NCBI GenBank assembly: GCA_011033025.1
Contig: WFMF01000171.1
Location: 62,001-126,000 of the forward strand
Direction of reading: 5' to 3'
Length of the DNA stretch: 64,000 nucleotides
DNA from: Beroe forskalii
Lineage: Eukaryota > Ctenophora > Nuda > Beroida > Beroidae
Shown: piece by piece, positions 13,584 through 26,300 of the stretch
Numbering within the stretch: position 1 is the stretch's first letter
Layout: every line of letters begins with the position of its first letter
The notes under the pieces: generated by a model
Database searches by the model: none
The model's input: the letters and a program-made list of their open reading frames with translations, nothing else
Told to the model about the DNA's origin: nothing
Translations under genes and position numbers: made by a program

Positions 13584-13840
13584 TATGTAAACCGTTTCAC
13601 CCCCTCTCCAAGTTGCTCTAAAGAGAGCTCTTTTCCGATTTTTGAAGGAGCACTCAACCTATATATATATATATTTTATTCTAACCCTATATATATATTT
13701 ACATTATCTTTATATATATGCTCCACTATGAGGCTTCTCAATAATTAGACCAATTTGAGAAATCACAAAAAAGACCAATGACGTTAGGTCATCGGGTACA
13801 CGGGTTTGCAAGAGAGCTGTAATGGGGAAATAATTAAACG

Positions 13841-13950
13841 CCGCGCGCGAAGAATAGGCTCTTATCATTGTCATCAATACTTCCCGGATTGTGTTTTCAG
13901 CTATGATAATGACGTCATCTTATATCCGCATCTATTTCCCCTGTGAGCAC
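13841..13950. mobile_element. AATAGGCGG hairpin MITE copy
   Basis: The left end CGCGCGCGAAGAATAGGC, the core GCTATGATAATGACGTCATC and the decayed right arm CCGCATCTATTTCCCCTG identify it. It is about 110 bp. Confidence 0.6.
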
Positions 13951-14850
13951 CCGATTATCATGCGTGCGTTCCTTGCTCTGGTGTTGTGAGTGATGTCATT
14001 ATCATGCTTTAAAGTGGTGCTGAGATGACAACACCGAGTTGCTGTTCGAGTAGCGAGAGTTAGAAAGCGATGTCATGATCATGGTTTTAAGTGGTGCTAA
14101 GAAGATGTCTTTTTGTTCAGGAGTTTGGATGTAGTTCTGGATATGATATACGTATTGTGCCATTTTGCTGATATATGACAGGAAGAGTGATTAGAGGGTG
14201 TATTGAATTTGTAGCGAAAGTATGATTTAAAATGTAGCAAGATAAAATTGTAGCGAGTAGATATTTTGCCTCAATTATAATCTAGGAGCTTTATGATATT
14301 ATTTCTCTACTTGAGCATCCAATAAGTCCTGTATATTGATTGTGTGAATATTTTATGCGCTGTCATTTACTTTTCACACATAAGTATGCGACTGTCCTCA
14401 GTCCTGACTAATGTAGTCAGATAGCCATTTGTAATGTAGAATCCTGAAGTCTGCATGGAATCCTGGTCTTATAAGACTAATGCCGAGTTCATAACACGAG
14501 TTTATATCGGATTTGAGGTGGTCTGAAGAAATAATCCAAGGATCGGATTACTCACATGAATTTGGGAATTTTTGATGATTCATGTAACTCATGGAACTCA
14601 AAGCCGCCACACAGCCAGATAGGTATAATCACTTAATGAGCTCGATAGCTGGGGATTGCGTTTTTGTCAGAATTTTTAAAACAGACAATTCATATGCAAA
14701 TTGTTCTTTATCTGGGTTTGAGTTTCATCTGCACTGTATACAATATAACTGAAAAATCCAGTGCATAATGTGTTGTAAATATTGTGCGCATATCCTACGT
14801 CAACACACCTCAGGCTGAAGAGCATAAAATATACGCTCAGAATATTCAAA

Positions 14851-14941
14851 TAGGTAAATAGGCGGACAGAATATGACGACATTAACATTGTGCGCACTGC
14901 CAAATGGATGAAAATATAACCGCCTATTTTTTCATGAGTAG
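14851..14941. mobile_element. AATAGGCGG hairpin MITE copy
   Basis: The left end AGGTAAATAGGCGGACAG and right end TAACCGCCTATTTTTTCATG form clear inverted repeats of about 15 bp. The centre, ATTAACATTGTGCGCACTGC, matches the 9179 copy. Confidence 0.75.
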
Positions 14942-15669
14942 GGTATAAAATGTTAGTGTGTAGACATGTCATTAAAGACAAAGAGGGGGCTGAGAGACTG
15001 AGCTATGGGTTTCATCCCTACTTCCACGCACAGCGAAATATGTCAATAAGTGCCAATGTGTGTGTCTTGACACTGTAATATGTGCTTATGTGATAAATTA
15101 TAGAGATGTCCAGTGTACGTACACATAGTTATTTATCTTGGCAGTTTATTTTCTCTGCAATGTTTCAGAGTTTGTCAGAGCATAGCCATAAGGAATATCA
15201 TATAGTAAGACAATATATAAATAGGCGGTTGTGAATGGTAGCAACACCATTGTTTTGAAAAAATAATTCAAGGAATTTAAAGGAATTTCAAGGAATGATG
15301 GCTGTGAACCATCTATAATTTTGCGCTGCCCCAAATGATATAGTGAGTCGTAATGGCGCTGCTGAGAAGTCTAATTGTAATATATTCGCATAATGATAAT
15401 CGTTATGCATTGTCTATTTCATATTTAATCATAAAGTCGTGATTATTGTGCAGCAAGAAATTATATATTCTATGCAACTCTTTAATTTAAATGTGCGGTA
15501 AATTGAGCGTTTCGTCTTGGCCAGTATCACGCCAGTAATACGGCAATGCACCATTATGGAATAAGCGAACCGTGAAATTCACGAACTTTGTCATTTTTTA
15601 CTGAAAAGGGTTATATAATTTTTCGCTGTGCGAATGAAAAAACAGACAGAGTGAACATGAACTGCGCAC

Positions 15670-15850
15670 TGTTCAGCGTAAACAGCGCACTGTACAGTGC
15701 GCAGATCAAATTGTACTGTTCCCTCTGTACACTGTACGCACTGATCGCACTGTACAGTGCGCAGACGGCAGATCAAATTGTACTGTTCCCTCTGTACACT
15801 GTACAGGTATCACTGTACAGGTATCACTGTACAGATATCACTGTACAGAT
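15670..15850. repeat. block of GCACTGTACAGTGC palindromes in direct duplication
   Basis: Two direct copies of about 75 bp (GCACTGTACAGTGCGCAGA, then CAAATTGTACTGTTCCCTCT and GTACACTGTAC), followed by three short copies of GTATCACTGTACAG. The motif itself is palindromic, so open frames occur on both strands; I do not consider them genes. Confidence 0.85.
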
Positions 15851-15921
15851 CGGTTGTCATTCTGATGCATTATCATATCGAATCTTGAACAGAGACAACA
15901 ATCTAATCTAAGTTCTATGTA

Positions 15922-17804
15922 GCACTGGGGGGGATGAAGCCCAAAAAAAACCAAGCCCCACCCTACTTTTCCGATTCTTGGGCTAGGTTTTTTTTGGTTT
16001 TTTTAGGTTTTTTTTTGGTTTTTTTTGGGTTACATTTTATTAATTTCTAGCACCTTTCCAAACGATTTTTAGGTTAAAATTCGATTGTTTTATGATGTCT
16101 ACCATATGACTGTAGATCCACAGGAGCTTGGTATGTAGCCTAAACGACCTATAATTGTGTAAGTTACTGAATATAATTGAATATTTTCACTCATCTAATC
16201 GTTCTGGTTGGTCCTTAACTCCCTTACACCGGAGTCTGGTGGGTACTTTTCCAGGTCAGGTCCAATCGAGCTTAGCCTAAGGGGTCATATTACTGTTCTA
16301 GGACATAAATGTTTATCAAAAGCTGTTTGAACATGGTCCTTATTATAGAGTTATGAGCTTATCTGAGCTTCTTGTCAATTGTATTTATGTACATACTTAG
16401 GCTGATCCTCAGCTTTATTGCTCCTGCTTTATTGAGTCCTGGAAGACCTTTTTGGGCCTAACATTCCCTGCTGAACCAAGACAATCATATCCCACACACT
16501 ACCTGACTGAGTGACCCTAACCCCTATGGGGATACTTTACAGAACCTTTTCTGGCCCTTAATTTTGAGCATTTGAGAACTAAAGGCATACATCGCAACAT
16601 TATTACCAGAAGGTGCAGCGCTAGCCCTGTATGGAGCCCACGGTTTTCAGTTCCTTGTTTAATGAGCCATGCAGCTAGGACATCCACCCACATTCAGCCA
16701 GGCAAGAGTCTTGCCTGGCAGAATGTGGTGGATGTCCTAGCTGCATGGCTCATTAAAGACATGTAGGTTCTCTCCACTCCAGCCCGCTCCAGCATGGACA
16801 TAAGTTGCATATTATATACCGCCAGCACACAGGAAATATTTCTTTTTTGAGGGTAGGTGAATCAAGGGGCGAAACTGCACTTTGGCAAACTTACCAACCC
16901 CAGAGAAAATTTGACTGACCTTTTCCTGATACCTATTTGATGTTTCACTTACCCCTAGCAAAGAAGTTAAAACCTGAGTGACCTTCTTGCCTCTTCTGAC
17001 TGCAATAGTGGTCCCTTCATGACCATTGGCTGACTTCATGCTGAACCTTGGCTGTCCCTTAATAACAACTGAATGAGTGATTATCTGATGTCTTGATTGT
17101 CCTCACTCAACTTCTTCCCTCAAAGCCTTTTGATCCCATAGTAGCATGGCGACCCGTTGCTTAACCTTGTCTTAACTCCTGGCTCCTTCTGACCATTACA
17201 GTACCTTGATATTGGACAATCATAAGTGACTGTCTCCTGGCGACCCTTGGCTATCCTTTGAAATGGTGACTTTTCCAAAACACCTTGTTGATCTCAGATG
17301 ACACTAGTCTGAACTTTATCAGCCATGAGCAAACCAGTGAGCCCTAAGAAACCCCTGGTTCACTAGCACTTGGCAGTTTGGGGCCCCTATGTCCTTATTT
17401 CAGCACTAGTGGCCCCCTGGCCTGTGATTCAAGTCTGACCTATTAACCCCTGCTGATCATGCTGGCAACTCTTGAGCAGTGCTTTGCTGATAGTTCACCA
17501 AAACAATGCCTTAATGTACTGATTATGTCATATAAAACACCACAAATCACCCAAAACATCGATAAACTAACGAATATTGTTTGAAACTATAGTAATATCA
17601 ATAACAACACATTAATAGCATCAACAATCCATATTGGCATGAAAAATTAAAATTTTGAAAAAAACCTAACCCAAAAAAAAAAAAAACCAAAAATACAAAA
17701 ATACCAAAAAAACCAAAAAAAACCAAAAACCAAGGCCCACCCTACTTTTTCCGATTCTTGGGCTAGGTTTTTTTGGTTTTTGTTTTTGGGCCTATCCCCA
17801 GCAC
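15922..17804. mobile_element. 1.9 kb non-autonomous element with terminal inverted repeats
   Basis: The left end GCACTGGGGGGGATGAAGCC and the reverse complement of the right end (GTGCTGGGGATAGGCCCAAA) form imperfect inverted termini of about 30 bp, followed at both ends by A-rich CCAAAAA runs. Just inside each end lies a module reading CCACCCTACTTTTTCCGATT then CTTGGGCTAGG, in the same orientation at both ends. Inside is a 95-bp hairpin (16661-16755). There is no transposase-like frame. A target duplication could not be fixed. A DNA-transposon derivative is the best guess. Confidence 0.65.
16661..16755. repeat. 95-bp hairpin inside the 1.9 kb element
   Basis: AATGAGCCATGCAGCTAGGA and the following CATCCACC...CATTC are matched perfectly or nearly so by GAATGTGGTGGATGTCCTAG plus CTGCATGGCTCATT. 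The arms are over 35 bp, and an inner GCCAGGCAAGAGTCTTGCCTGGC extends the stem almost to the centre. A 64-residue open frame here is an artefact of the palindrome. Confidence 0.9.
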
Positions 17805-18063
17805 TTTCATGATGCTACAATTTAAGTGTTTCACTGTATGCCATGTTGAACTAGAGATCAACATGCCATAAAAGAGCTCGTATTTGATGGGATGAAAATT
17901 ACCTCGCCATTGGGAGCACACATCATGGAACTATAAAATGTTTAATAGTTCCTGCCTAATGATACCAGTGTTTCTGTCATTACTTCCTCACTTTTAATCT
18001 TGATAATGGCGTTACTCCCTGCCAGCTATATCGACAATCTGAGTAACAGCTTTCCTACTCACC

Positions 18064-18220
18064 ACAGATTATGCTAAATACGTTTAAAAGATCAAGTCTA
18101 TATCTTTATAGTAAAAGATCAAGTCTAAATTTCTTTATAGTAAAAGATCAAGTCTATATCTTTATAATCATTTCGGCCTTCAATGTTGAGGGGTCCAAGA
18201 TCAATTCTATAACTTTATAA
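18064..18220 (+). repeat. short tandem repeat AAAAGATCAAGTCTATATCTTTATAG
   Basis: Three close copies and one diverged copy of a unit containing AAGATCAAGTCTATATCTTT, spaced about 31-35 bp, then two copies of a piece with ATGTTGAGGGG. Confidence 0.75.
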
Positions 18221-18689
18221 TGTTGAGGGGGCCCAGACTTTTAAACACTCAATCTGAATACACTTTGTCATACATAGACGATTGAAACAACCATTTTAAA
18301 ATTCATTTCTCTGATAGCGCTCAAATGATATCTGACCCTATCTGAATATGCTTATATTGCATGTAAATACTTTATAGCAAACAAATGATTTTTAAAAGGG
18401 ATTTGGGCCAATCAAGTTATGAAAATAATTAAAAAAGGGTTTTAACTGTCTTTTTCGATTTATGAAAAAGTACAAAAAAACCCTACATAGTAAATTTTTT
18501 AGCGAAAAATTTAAAAAAAATAAATATACCTAAAAATTTAAAGTTAATGTCGTCCCATATTATCTGAATTTTTCATAAAGATTATCGCACTTGACCCTTT
18601 TACTGTCCCCCAGTTCCCTTTTTCCTTTTTGGAAAACCAAAAAAAATTTAAAAAAAAAAATTTTAAAAAAAATAATAAAAAAATGAAAA

Positions 18690-19215
18690 CAGCTCCGTTG
18701 ATTTTATAAAACTCCGCAGGAATGTTTATCAATGTCTGATAAGTAAACTTGGAAAGTTTCATCAATTTCTAAGTGCCAGTTTTTGAATTATTCGACTTTT
18801 CGATTTTTGCACGGTATACATTTTGAAAACTTTCCTTGCGTTTAAAATAAAGACGGCTCCGTTGATTTTCATAAAACTCCACAGGAATGTTTATCAATGT
18901 CTGATTAGTAAATTTGGCAAGTTTCATCGATTTCTAAGTGCCAGTTTTGAACTTTTGGACTTTTCGATTTTTGCATTTTGAAAACTTTCCTTGTTTTAAA
19001 TAAAACAGCTCCTTTGATTTTTATAAACTCCACAGGAATGTTTATCAATGTCTGATAAGTAAATTAGGCAAGTTTCATCAATTTCTAATTGCCACTTTTT
19101 AATTATTCGACTTTTCGATTTTTGAAGTTTTGAATTTTTCCTTGCGTTTAAAATAAACATTGCTCTTATGATGAGCCTAAAACTCTGAGGAATGTTCATC
19201 TATGCCTGATGAGCA
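18690..19215. repeat. tandem array, 3-4 copies of about 155-160 bp
   Basis: Copies start near 18690, 18852, 19005 and 19158 with GCTCCGTTGATTTTATAAAA or variants, then AGGAATGTTTATCAATGTCT and later TTCGACTTTTCGATTTTTG. The last copy is most diverged. The frame is not maintained between copies, so this is satellite-like rather than coding. Confidence 0.85.
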
Positions 19216-22200
19216 GAACTGGTAAGTTTCAGCCGATTACAAGATTTGGTTGATGAATTAGGCCATTTCTTGTTCACTCGAATTCTATGTCAATAAGCCG
19301 AAATGCCCGATTTCCCGAATATGAATACGTGCAAAAATGGAGAAAGTCCTACTGTATCGTGCCGACTCAAGCGTAGTACAGATGTTTTTGCGTAACGCGC
19401 GAAAACATTTGTACTACCTGTCAGGCGCAACCTGGAAGCCGCGCACGAATACGCAGCGCACAAGAACGCCGCGCACGCGTTAGTTCGACACGCCCCCGTA
19501 ATGAAGTCGAGTTCCGATGAGACAAGCCTTTCTTTGAGCGAAAATACATTCTTGTTGTGGAAATAAAATCAATAATTTATACTTCATGCAAGGTCACGTT
19601 GAAAGTGCCGTGCGTAATGAAGATGTTGCTGCACTATAATTTTATAATTATATCACTTATCAGGATCAAATACTTTTCTTCTTTGTTGGATCAGTGCAAA
19701 TGATTTTGTTTTTGCATATTCCTTCACATTATATAAATTTTTAGTTCAACTGCTCAAGTGCTCAGTTACGTTTGACTCTATTAAATAGGCCTAATGAAGT
19801 GTTAAATGCCATCCTAAGTAATAACAATACCTTTCACAAACACAGAGTTAGGAATGACCTAGGATTTAAGAACATAAGCATCAGAGAAATAGGGTTATTT
19901 CCATACTGCTACACCTCAATTGGAAGGCATAAAGTAAGTTGAGAACTAGGTACCAGGTGGTACTAGTGTCAGTGGATGCAGGAAAATAGGCATGTAATTG
20001 TGCAAATTTTCCTCATTTGAACTTGATTAGTTGATTTTCCAGTTCAAAATTTTTCAACTGCTTTTCTTTTCTGAGAAAAAACAGCATTGCATTGAAGAAT
20101 TTGTATTTTTTGGAGTTTGTTCTAGGCTTTTTAGATGTTTTCGAAAAGAGAAGAATGGGTGCCAGACCCAACAGTTCTCATCAATGACCACTATATATTC
20201 TGAAAACCAAAAGTTAGCATATATCGTCATTTCCAGCCATTCAAAAAACAGTTCGAAGATCAACTCCTTGATCTCTCTCAGAAATTCGCCAAATATTCCC
20301 CAGCACTGAGCAGCTGCTTCATACACATATCCTAAAGTCTGGTATTATAGTCTCTAAGCATCACATATATAAGATAATGAGCCCTTCCTTCACTTCCACT
20401 AGGAATTGTCTGTGTGATTAGAGGACTACCCTTGCAGGAACTCCTCCCTTACATGTTTTATATATACCCTAAGAGATCTTGTAATGCAAATGCTTTAAAT
20501 ATATATATATATATATTATGATGTACATTAACGACTCTTAATCCAATATAATCCATCTCAATTTTATAATTTTCCTGAATAATGGCAGGTAAATTTTGTA
20601 TTCTCCCGCCAGATAAAAGCAGTCACATGCACCACTGACATGGATTCCTGGTTGCTATGGTTGCATGGTCACGTTTAACATAGACTACATGATGATCAGG
20701 CTTGATCCTGCACTATATTCACGAATTTTTCACAAGGCATGGAAAGTTCCAGCCACTTTCTTCATATTCTATGCATAGTTATCACATATATTAACCTAGA
20801 GTATTTCAAGTCAGTTTTGCCTAAATTCTGCAACAATTTTACAGAGAATCAACTGCATTGCATTGAGATATATTTATATGCTATACTTTTATGAAAGACC
20901 TGTTTTTTCTGTTACCTATATGATCATGGTAGAGCTCTCTGTCCAAACCTATTTTCAATTAGGTATACCAATGCAAGTGAATTCAAAACAGTTAAATAAT
21001 TATTACTGAACAGCCAGACATAAGGCAGACATAATTCATATATTTCCGGGGTCCAACACAGAATATTATTTTATATAGGTATAATATAAAGTCAGCATAG
21101 GTATAATATAGTATGTAATATATTTGAAAATAATCCAAGCTAAATTCTAAACGTTCACCTAGTATATTATTTTATATATGCAGTGCAGTGCAGTTATCTA
21201 TACTGTACAATTTTCCAGTCATGTTGTATTCAATGCTCTATATTATATAGTGCCATATAGAGGTAAACGTTTTGTCTTCAAAACGGTTTGATAATGTTGT
21301 GTTTAGCCATCTGTTATCTTCATGATAATATTATTATGCTTAACATTACCGGAGATCGTTTAGGTTTTTGTTTGTACTTTTGTATTATGATTTTTACTCT
21401 AGCTCCATGATTTTCATGACAATTTCGCATTATTTATTTACTTAGTAGATAGATTTATTTATGAAGAGAGGCATGTATGTAACGTGCATGAGAAGAGGCA
21501 ACAACTTCTTGTTTAATTTCTATCTTCATTTTAGCATTTGTCAGCAGTGCAGATGACTCAGAGCTTTTCATTCAGTGCGATAAGTTCATGACTATATCAA
21601 TACATTATGCGGTAATTAATTGGTTATAATTATGCTTTACGAAACAATGAATCTGTGTGTTTTACATGATGCTAACTCTCTAAAGGCCTTATACTAAACC
21701 CCTAATAACCTTTCATTGTGCATTACCAACATAATAAGACTCTTATCAATTGAACAATTAGCCATTAATATAAATTTATGATTGCTTTTTGTGTACCTAC
21801 GTAGGTACAAACTCTATAAGTCCCCATATCAGATATCGAAGTTGTCTTCCTTCATAGATCAGCATTTGCCAGTATCTTGCCAGTACATTATAGTCAAATC
21901 CTGATCCACGCCGAGATATCTATGATGGTTGTTTATCTATGTACTTCATGGGTTGCATCCGGTAATATACACTGTACATATAAAACCACATTCAAAGATC
22001 AGTTCCTATACTTATATATAATATACAGCTTGTACATGATATATAGTTTATCTGTGGTTAGTGGTGGAAATCATTGGTTTATACAGTTATGCAAGGTCAT
22101 TGGTGCAATAAATGATATATTGTTGTAAGCTTCCATGGGTATATGTTATAGGCTTATGTGATCTCGTGTATTGCTTATTTATATATATATCCAACCAAAT

Positions 22201-23381
22201 AGTTTCCGTTTCGATTGACATATCTTCCTTTTTTGTATACGGCAATATGTAATCGTTTTCATAAGTATGTCATCTTGAAGTTATACAAATTTCAATAACT
22301 ATTATATCGATTTTGGGCTTTGGCTTTGGTTGCTGTATCAGTATTCAGTAACTATTATATATTGTTAGATAAATACCCTCTACTTATTATCATATAGGTA
22401 TATGAGGTATGTTCTGGATCAGCCTATAGAATTGGTAATTACAGACCACTAGAAACCCTAGGAGCATATTATATACTTCATTCTTCCAGTAGAAACTCGA
22501 GTCTAGCCCATATTTATATGCCTTCTTCAGTGTTCCAGTTATCTAATCGTGTCTTTGTTTTTATCTTTCGTTTTTGTTGTTAAATAATGATATTATCTTA
22601 TTATGATGTCTTATATCTGGGACCAAAGTGCACTTCTATTATCTATCAACAAGTCGATTTGATGCTCCGGAAGGTTTAGACCAGTTCTTCTCAATCCAAA
22701 CATGCTAATTGATGAACTAAATGATTCAATATTGTTGACAGATTACGCATGCATCACAAGCTGCATTTGTACACGTCAAATAATGAACCAATTCTTATTG
22801 AGCACCAAAAATATCTGAGTCACTTCTATGTCTATTGATGGTCAAGTATTCAGCTGGAATTAATTTGTTGAAATTAGTTGGGAATATAAGTGAAAAATTC
22901 AGGGTCTAATTGCAATTCTTCGTATTTTCCCGTTTGTAATTAAGCTATCAGACAATTCATCAACACCTTTCCAATGTCTGCAGAGTACAGTTTAAAAGTT
23001 TATTAAGTTTGTTTTTGATAATTCTTGTTGTTGTTATTCTCTTCAGTAGGTTTCGTTTGTAAGTTTGTGTAAGAAGCCATATGCAGTTTGTTCAAAGCTT
23101 TTATTTATTAAGCTTGGAATTGAATAATTGCTTTCATCTTTTCATGGTGCCAATTGCTCAATTGCTATTTCATATAAGCTTCATTCAAAGTTTAATGAAG
23201 AATTTCAAACATTTAGATTATATTTTCACTCTTTCATAGAGCCTACTACTGCACATATTGGCAAAGGAGATATCAACAAAACTTCCAACTGGTCTCCATC
23301 CACCAGTCTGAGTTGAAATCGTTCTGATATTCATATCCTTGGCTACTGAGCTGACACTGCAGCTGCACGGACTGCAAGAAT

Positions 23382-26300
23382 ATGCAGTATGCAGTGAGAT
23401 GCAAGAACTACATGACAAGTGATCAGCGCTTATCTTGGAGAGGTCAACAAGCGCAACAACAACAAGCTGATCAAGTCAGATATTCTAGTATTGCTGATCT
23501 GAGAAACAGTCTTCTTCTTGATCATGAAGTTAGTATCTGTGAAGTGAAGATTGAAAATATCGTTTCATGTTCTTATATCTTTACTGTTACAGTAAGTCAT
23601 TTCATATGTCCGTTGCTATTGAATTTCCTTTTTAAGAATTTACTCTTTCTGGACTCTTAGAGCATCCAAAAGTCCAAATACTCACTGATTTGATAAAAGT
23701 TGATACCAGGAATTCAGTAGAGATAATGACAGGCACTGATATAGTTGAACCTTGAAGAAATTCTCAGAAGGTCAGGAATTTCCTAGAAACATATCTTATT
23801 GGTCCTTTACAAAATTTGCTTGTTAGCTTGTTCTCCAGACATTTAAGTTTTTTCGCATTTTTCTTGGCAATTTGAAAAAACGCAGATAGCTTCACCACAC
23901 TGGTAAATTGTGAAAGTGCAACGATCTAAGAGAGTAAGAGGTTTACACCAGAATGCTTGAGACAGTTGCTATTGCACGGCACAGTACTCTGTCTCCCCTT
24001 GGGGTTTACCCATCAATTACCCAGGATATATCTTCACAAACTATACCTACTACACTTATTATGATGGATAATACGGCGTCTTACATAAGTACATACGTAT
24101 ATGTTCAAGCATTTAGCCCTCGCATTAAGTAGGCCCATTGGTTCAGAGCTGCTATACCAAACCATCAAAACCAACCGGGTTTTTACAAAGGATCGGTTCT
24201 AACCTTTTCTCAATATATAATTATACCTGAAAGCACATTGAAGTTTTTATCAGCATATAAGTGGAGCGGAAAATATGTAGGACTCCCATTCGATGCTCAC
24301 CATTATAGAAGATATATGCCAGTGCCAAGTGCCCACTGCCCATAATGGTTATACACCAGTCATACATATAATGCTTCTATATATCAGTGTCACTAGTCAG
24401 CTTAAAATATCACGCCTAGCTGTGGGTGTGCAAATGATCGAGTGGATCTGACTTTTTCAGCATATGTAATTGATTAACAAGTTATGTTTGGTCAGAGCAA
24501 TAACCCTAGTCTAGACCGCCTGTTGTATGACAACGCTGATCTGCCATATAATTGATGTAGTGTTATTATGAAATCATGCTTCTCATGCAGATCTCAGCGG
24601 AAGGAGGCAATGATATATAACAGGTATGCAGGCATGGAGAGTGATATATATGTTGGACCAGCTGCGACGGAAAATCGTAATTGGACAAAATAATTGGTCC
24701 CAGTCATGGAGCCCGGATGATATTTTGGTCGAGGATCCATGAATAGCGTCCAATAGTCCAGTCGGAATGATGTCATCCAGGAAATGAGCTATATTCGGCA
24801 TTCATCTCATGCACATTTGACCTTAATCTTTACAAATTTCTTCATGGTTTGGGACATCAAAAATTTCGATCATTTATTGTTTAATTTGTGAAAAAACTGA
24901 GTTTCGTTGTCTTCAAGTTCACAAACTTTTCTTGATTCGTCTCCAGAATACGTTTCTTCTCTTCAGGGTCTTGAAATGATCCACCATTCCTTTTTCCTTC
25001 CTGTCTTATGGCTGCAAAATAAGTTGTTCTGTCGTATTGTGAGTAATGAATCACTAAGAAAGTAATCTAAGTATATACCATAACTAGTCACGTTTTTGAG
25101 TATAATGCTATTAATTCCTCTTCAAAGCTTCAATATAACCTTCCATAAGATTATGTAATGGCACCATAAATCACCATCGTCATTTGGCAAAAATGAATTT
25201 GATCTGAATCAGAATGTTTCAAAGCTTCCAATAAACATCTTTCTGAATATCATCACTTCATTAAAATTTCCACAACTTATACTGAACTTTTCCAAAATTT
25301 CAGACAAGTTTGAAGAGAGAAGATTCACTAGAATCAGTGAGTGAACACAAACCAGTTAGCTTTGCAACAGATATTGTGAGGGTTAACGTGTGCGGGCAGG
25401 AACACTTCATTAAGTAAGCGGGTTATTGACACATTTTTATCTTGACACATTGTCTGTTCACAATTTGCTGTTCGATTTCATTGACACATCTGCCATTGCT
25501 TCATACATCGAAAATTCTCAGTTGCATCACATGATTTTGTGACTTCAGATCACATGAAGCACAGTATCAAAATTCTATTTCAGCTGTTCCATTCTATCGA
25601 AGTTTCCCAACACCCTCCTGGGATCGGAAGAAAGAGAACGGTACTTCAGGAAGGACCTCAACTCGTACTACTTCGATAGAAACCGCCATGCATTTGATGC
25701 AGTCATGGGTTACTACCTGTCTGGAGGGGTGTTTATGTACCCAGCCAAGCTTAACAGGTGAGTGGCGTGAAATTTCGTGAGTAGAACTTACGTTATCTCA
25801 GTTTTCAATTTATTGGACTACAGTTCAGAGTCAAATGCTTAAATATGATGCATCTAGCTTCATTGAATATTGATAAGTTCATGAATATTCAATATTTCAA
25901 TAATGATAAGTACTAGCAAACGCGTACCCCACATGCGTTACAAGAGTAGTGATCCAATAAAAAAAAAAGTACATTTGATCCATTATATCCAATGGAGATG
26001 TCCATTAGATCCATTATATTCCATGGACATATCCATTGGATGTCCACTGAATGGACATCCATTGCTAGAAATCCATGAATTTGAAAACCACTAAATTGGA
26101 AATGGCATATCCTCAGGGAGGTGGTTCACAGAGAAATGCAGTTCTACAAGATACCAGTCAGTGACGAGCAAGAGGTACCAGTGACTCAACTACCAGTCCC
26201 CACCACCATGAAGGAGAAGGTATTTCCAAGAAATTAATTAATTGGTCCATTATTAAATCTGCAGTGATTGAAAAAAATCAATGAATTGAATTTTGAACTT

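Larger units (their letters stand above)
11531..23381. other. 11.9 kb without a convincing gene
   Basis: I read both strands for splice-bounded open frames and found none with recognisable protein sequence. The stretch holds AATAGGCGG hairpins (13362, 13841, 14851, 15215), a CCAAT-containing hairpin (13533), a GCACTGTACAGTGC repeat block (15670-15850), a 1.9 kb inverted-repeat element (15922-17804), homopolymer-rich DNA (18420-18680) and a tandem array (18690-19215). The downstream exons of the DIDO-like gene, expected here, were not found; they may be short, diverged or missing. Confidence 0.5.

Noticed and set aside
15588-15911. 107-codon plus-strand frame over the GCACTGTACAGTGC block
   Set aside because: Built from palindromic repeats, with a mirror frame on the other strand; no protein family.
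24583-24801. Minus- and plus-strand frames upstream of the Kv T1 exon, including a plus phrase SQRKEAMIYNR after an AG
   Set aside because: Phase does not connect to either the DIDO-like or the Kv exons, and no family is recognised.
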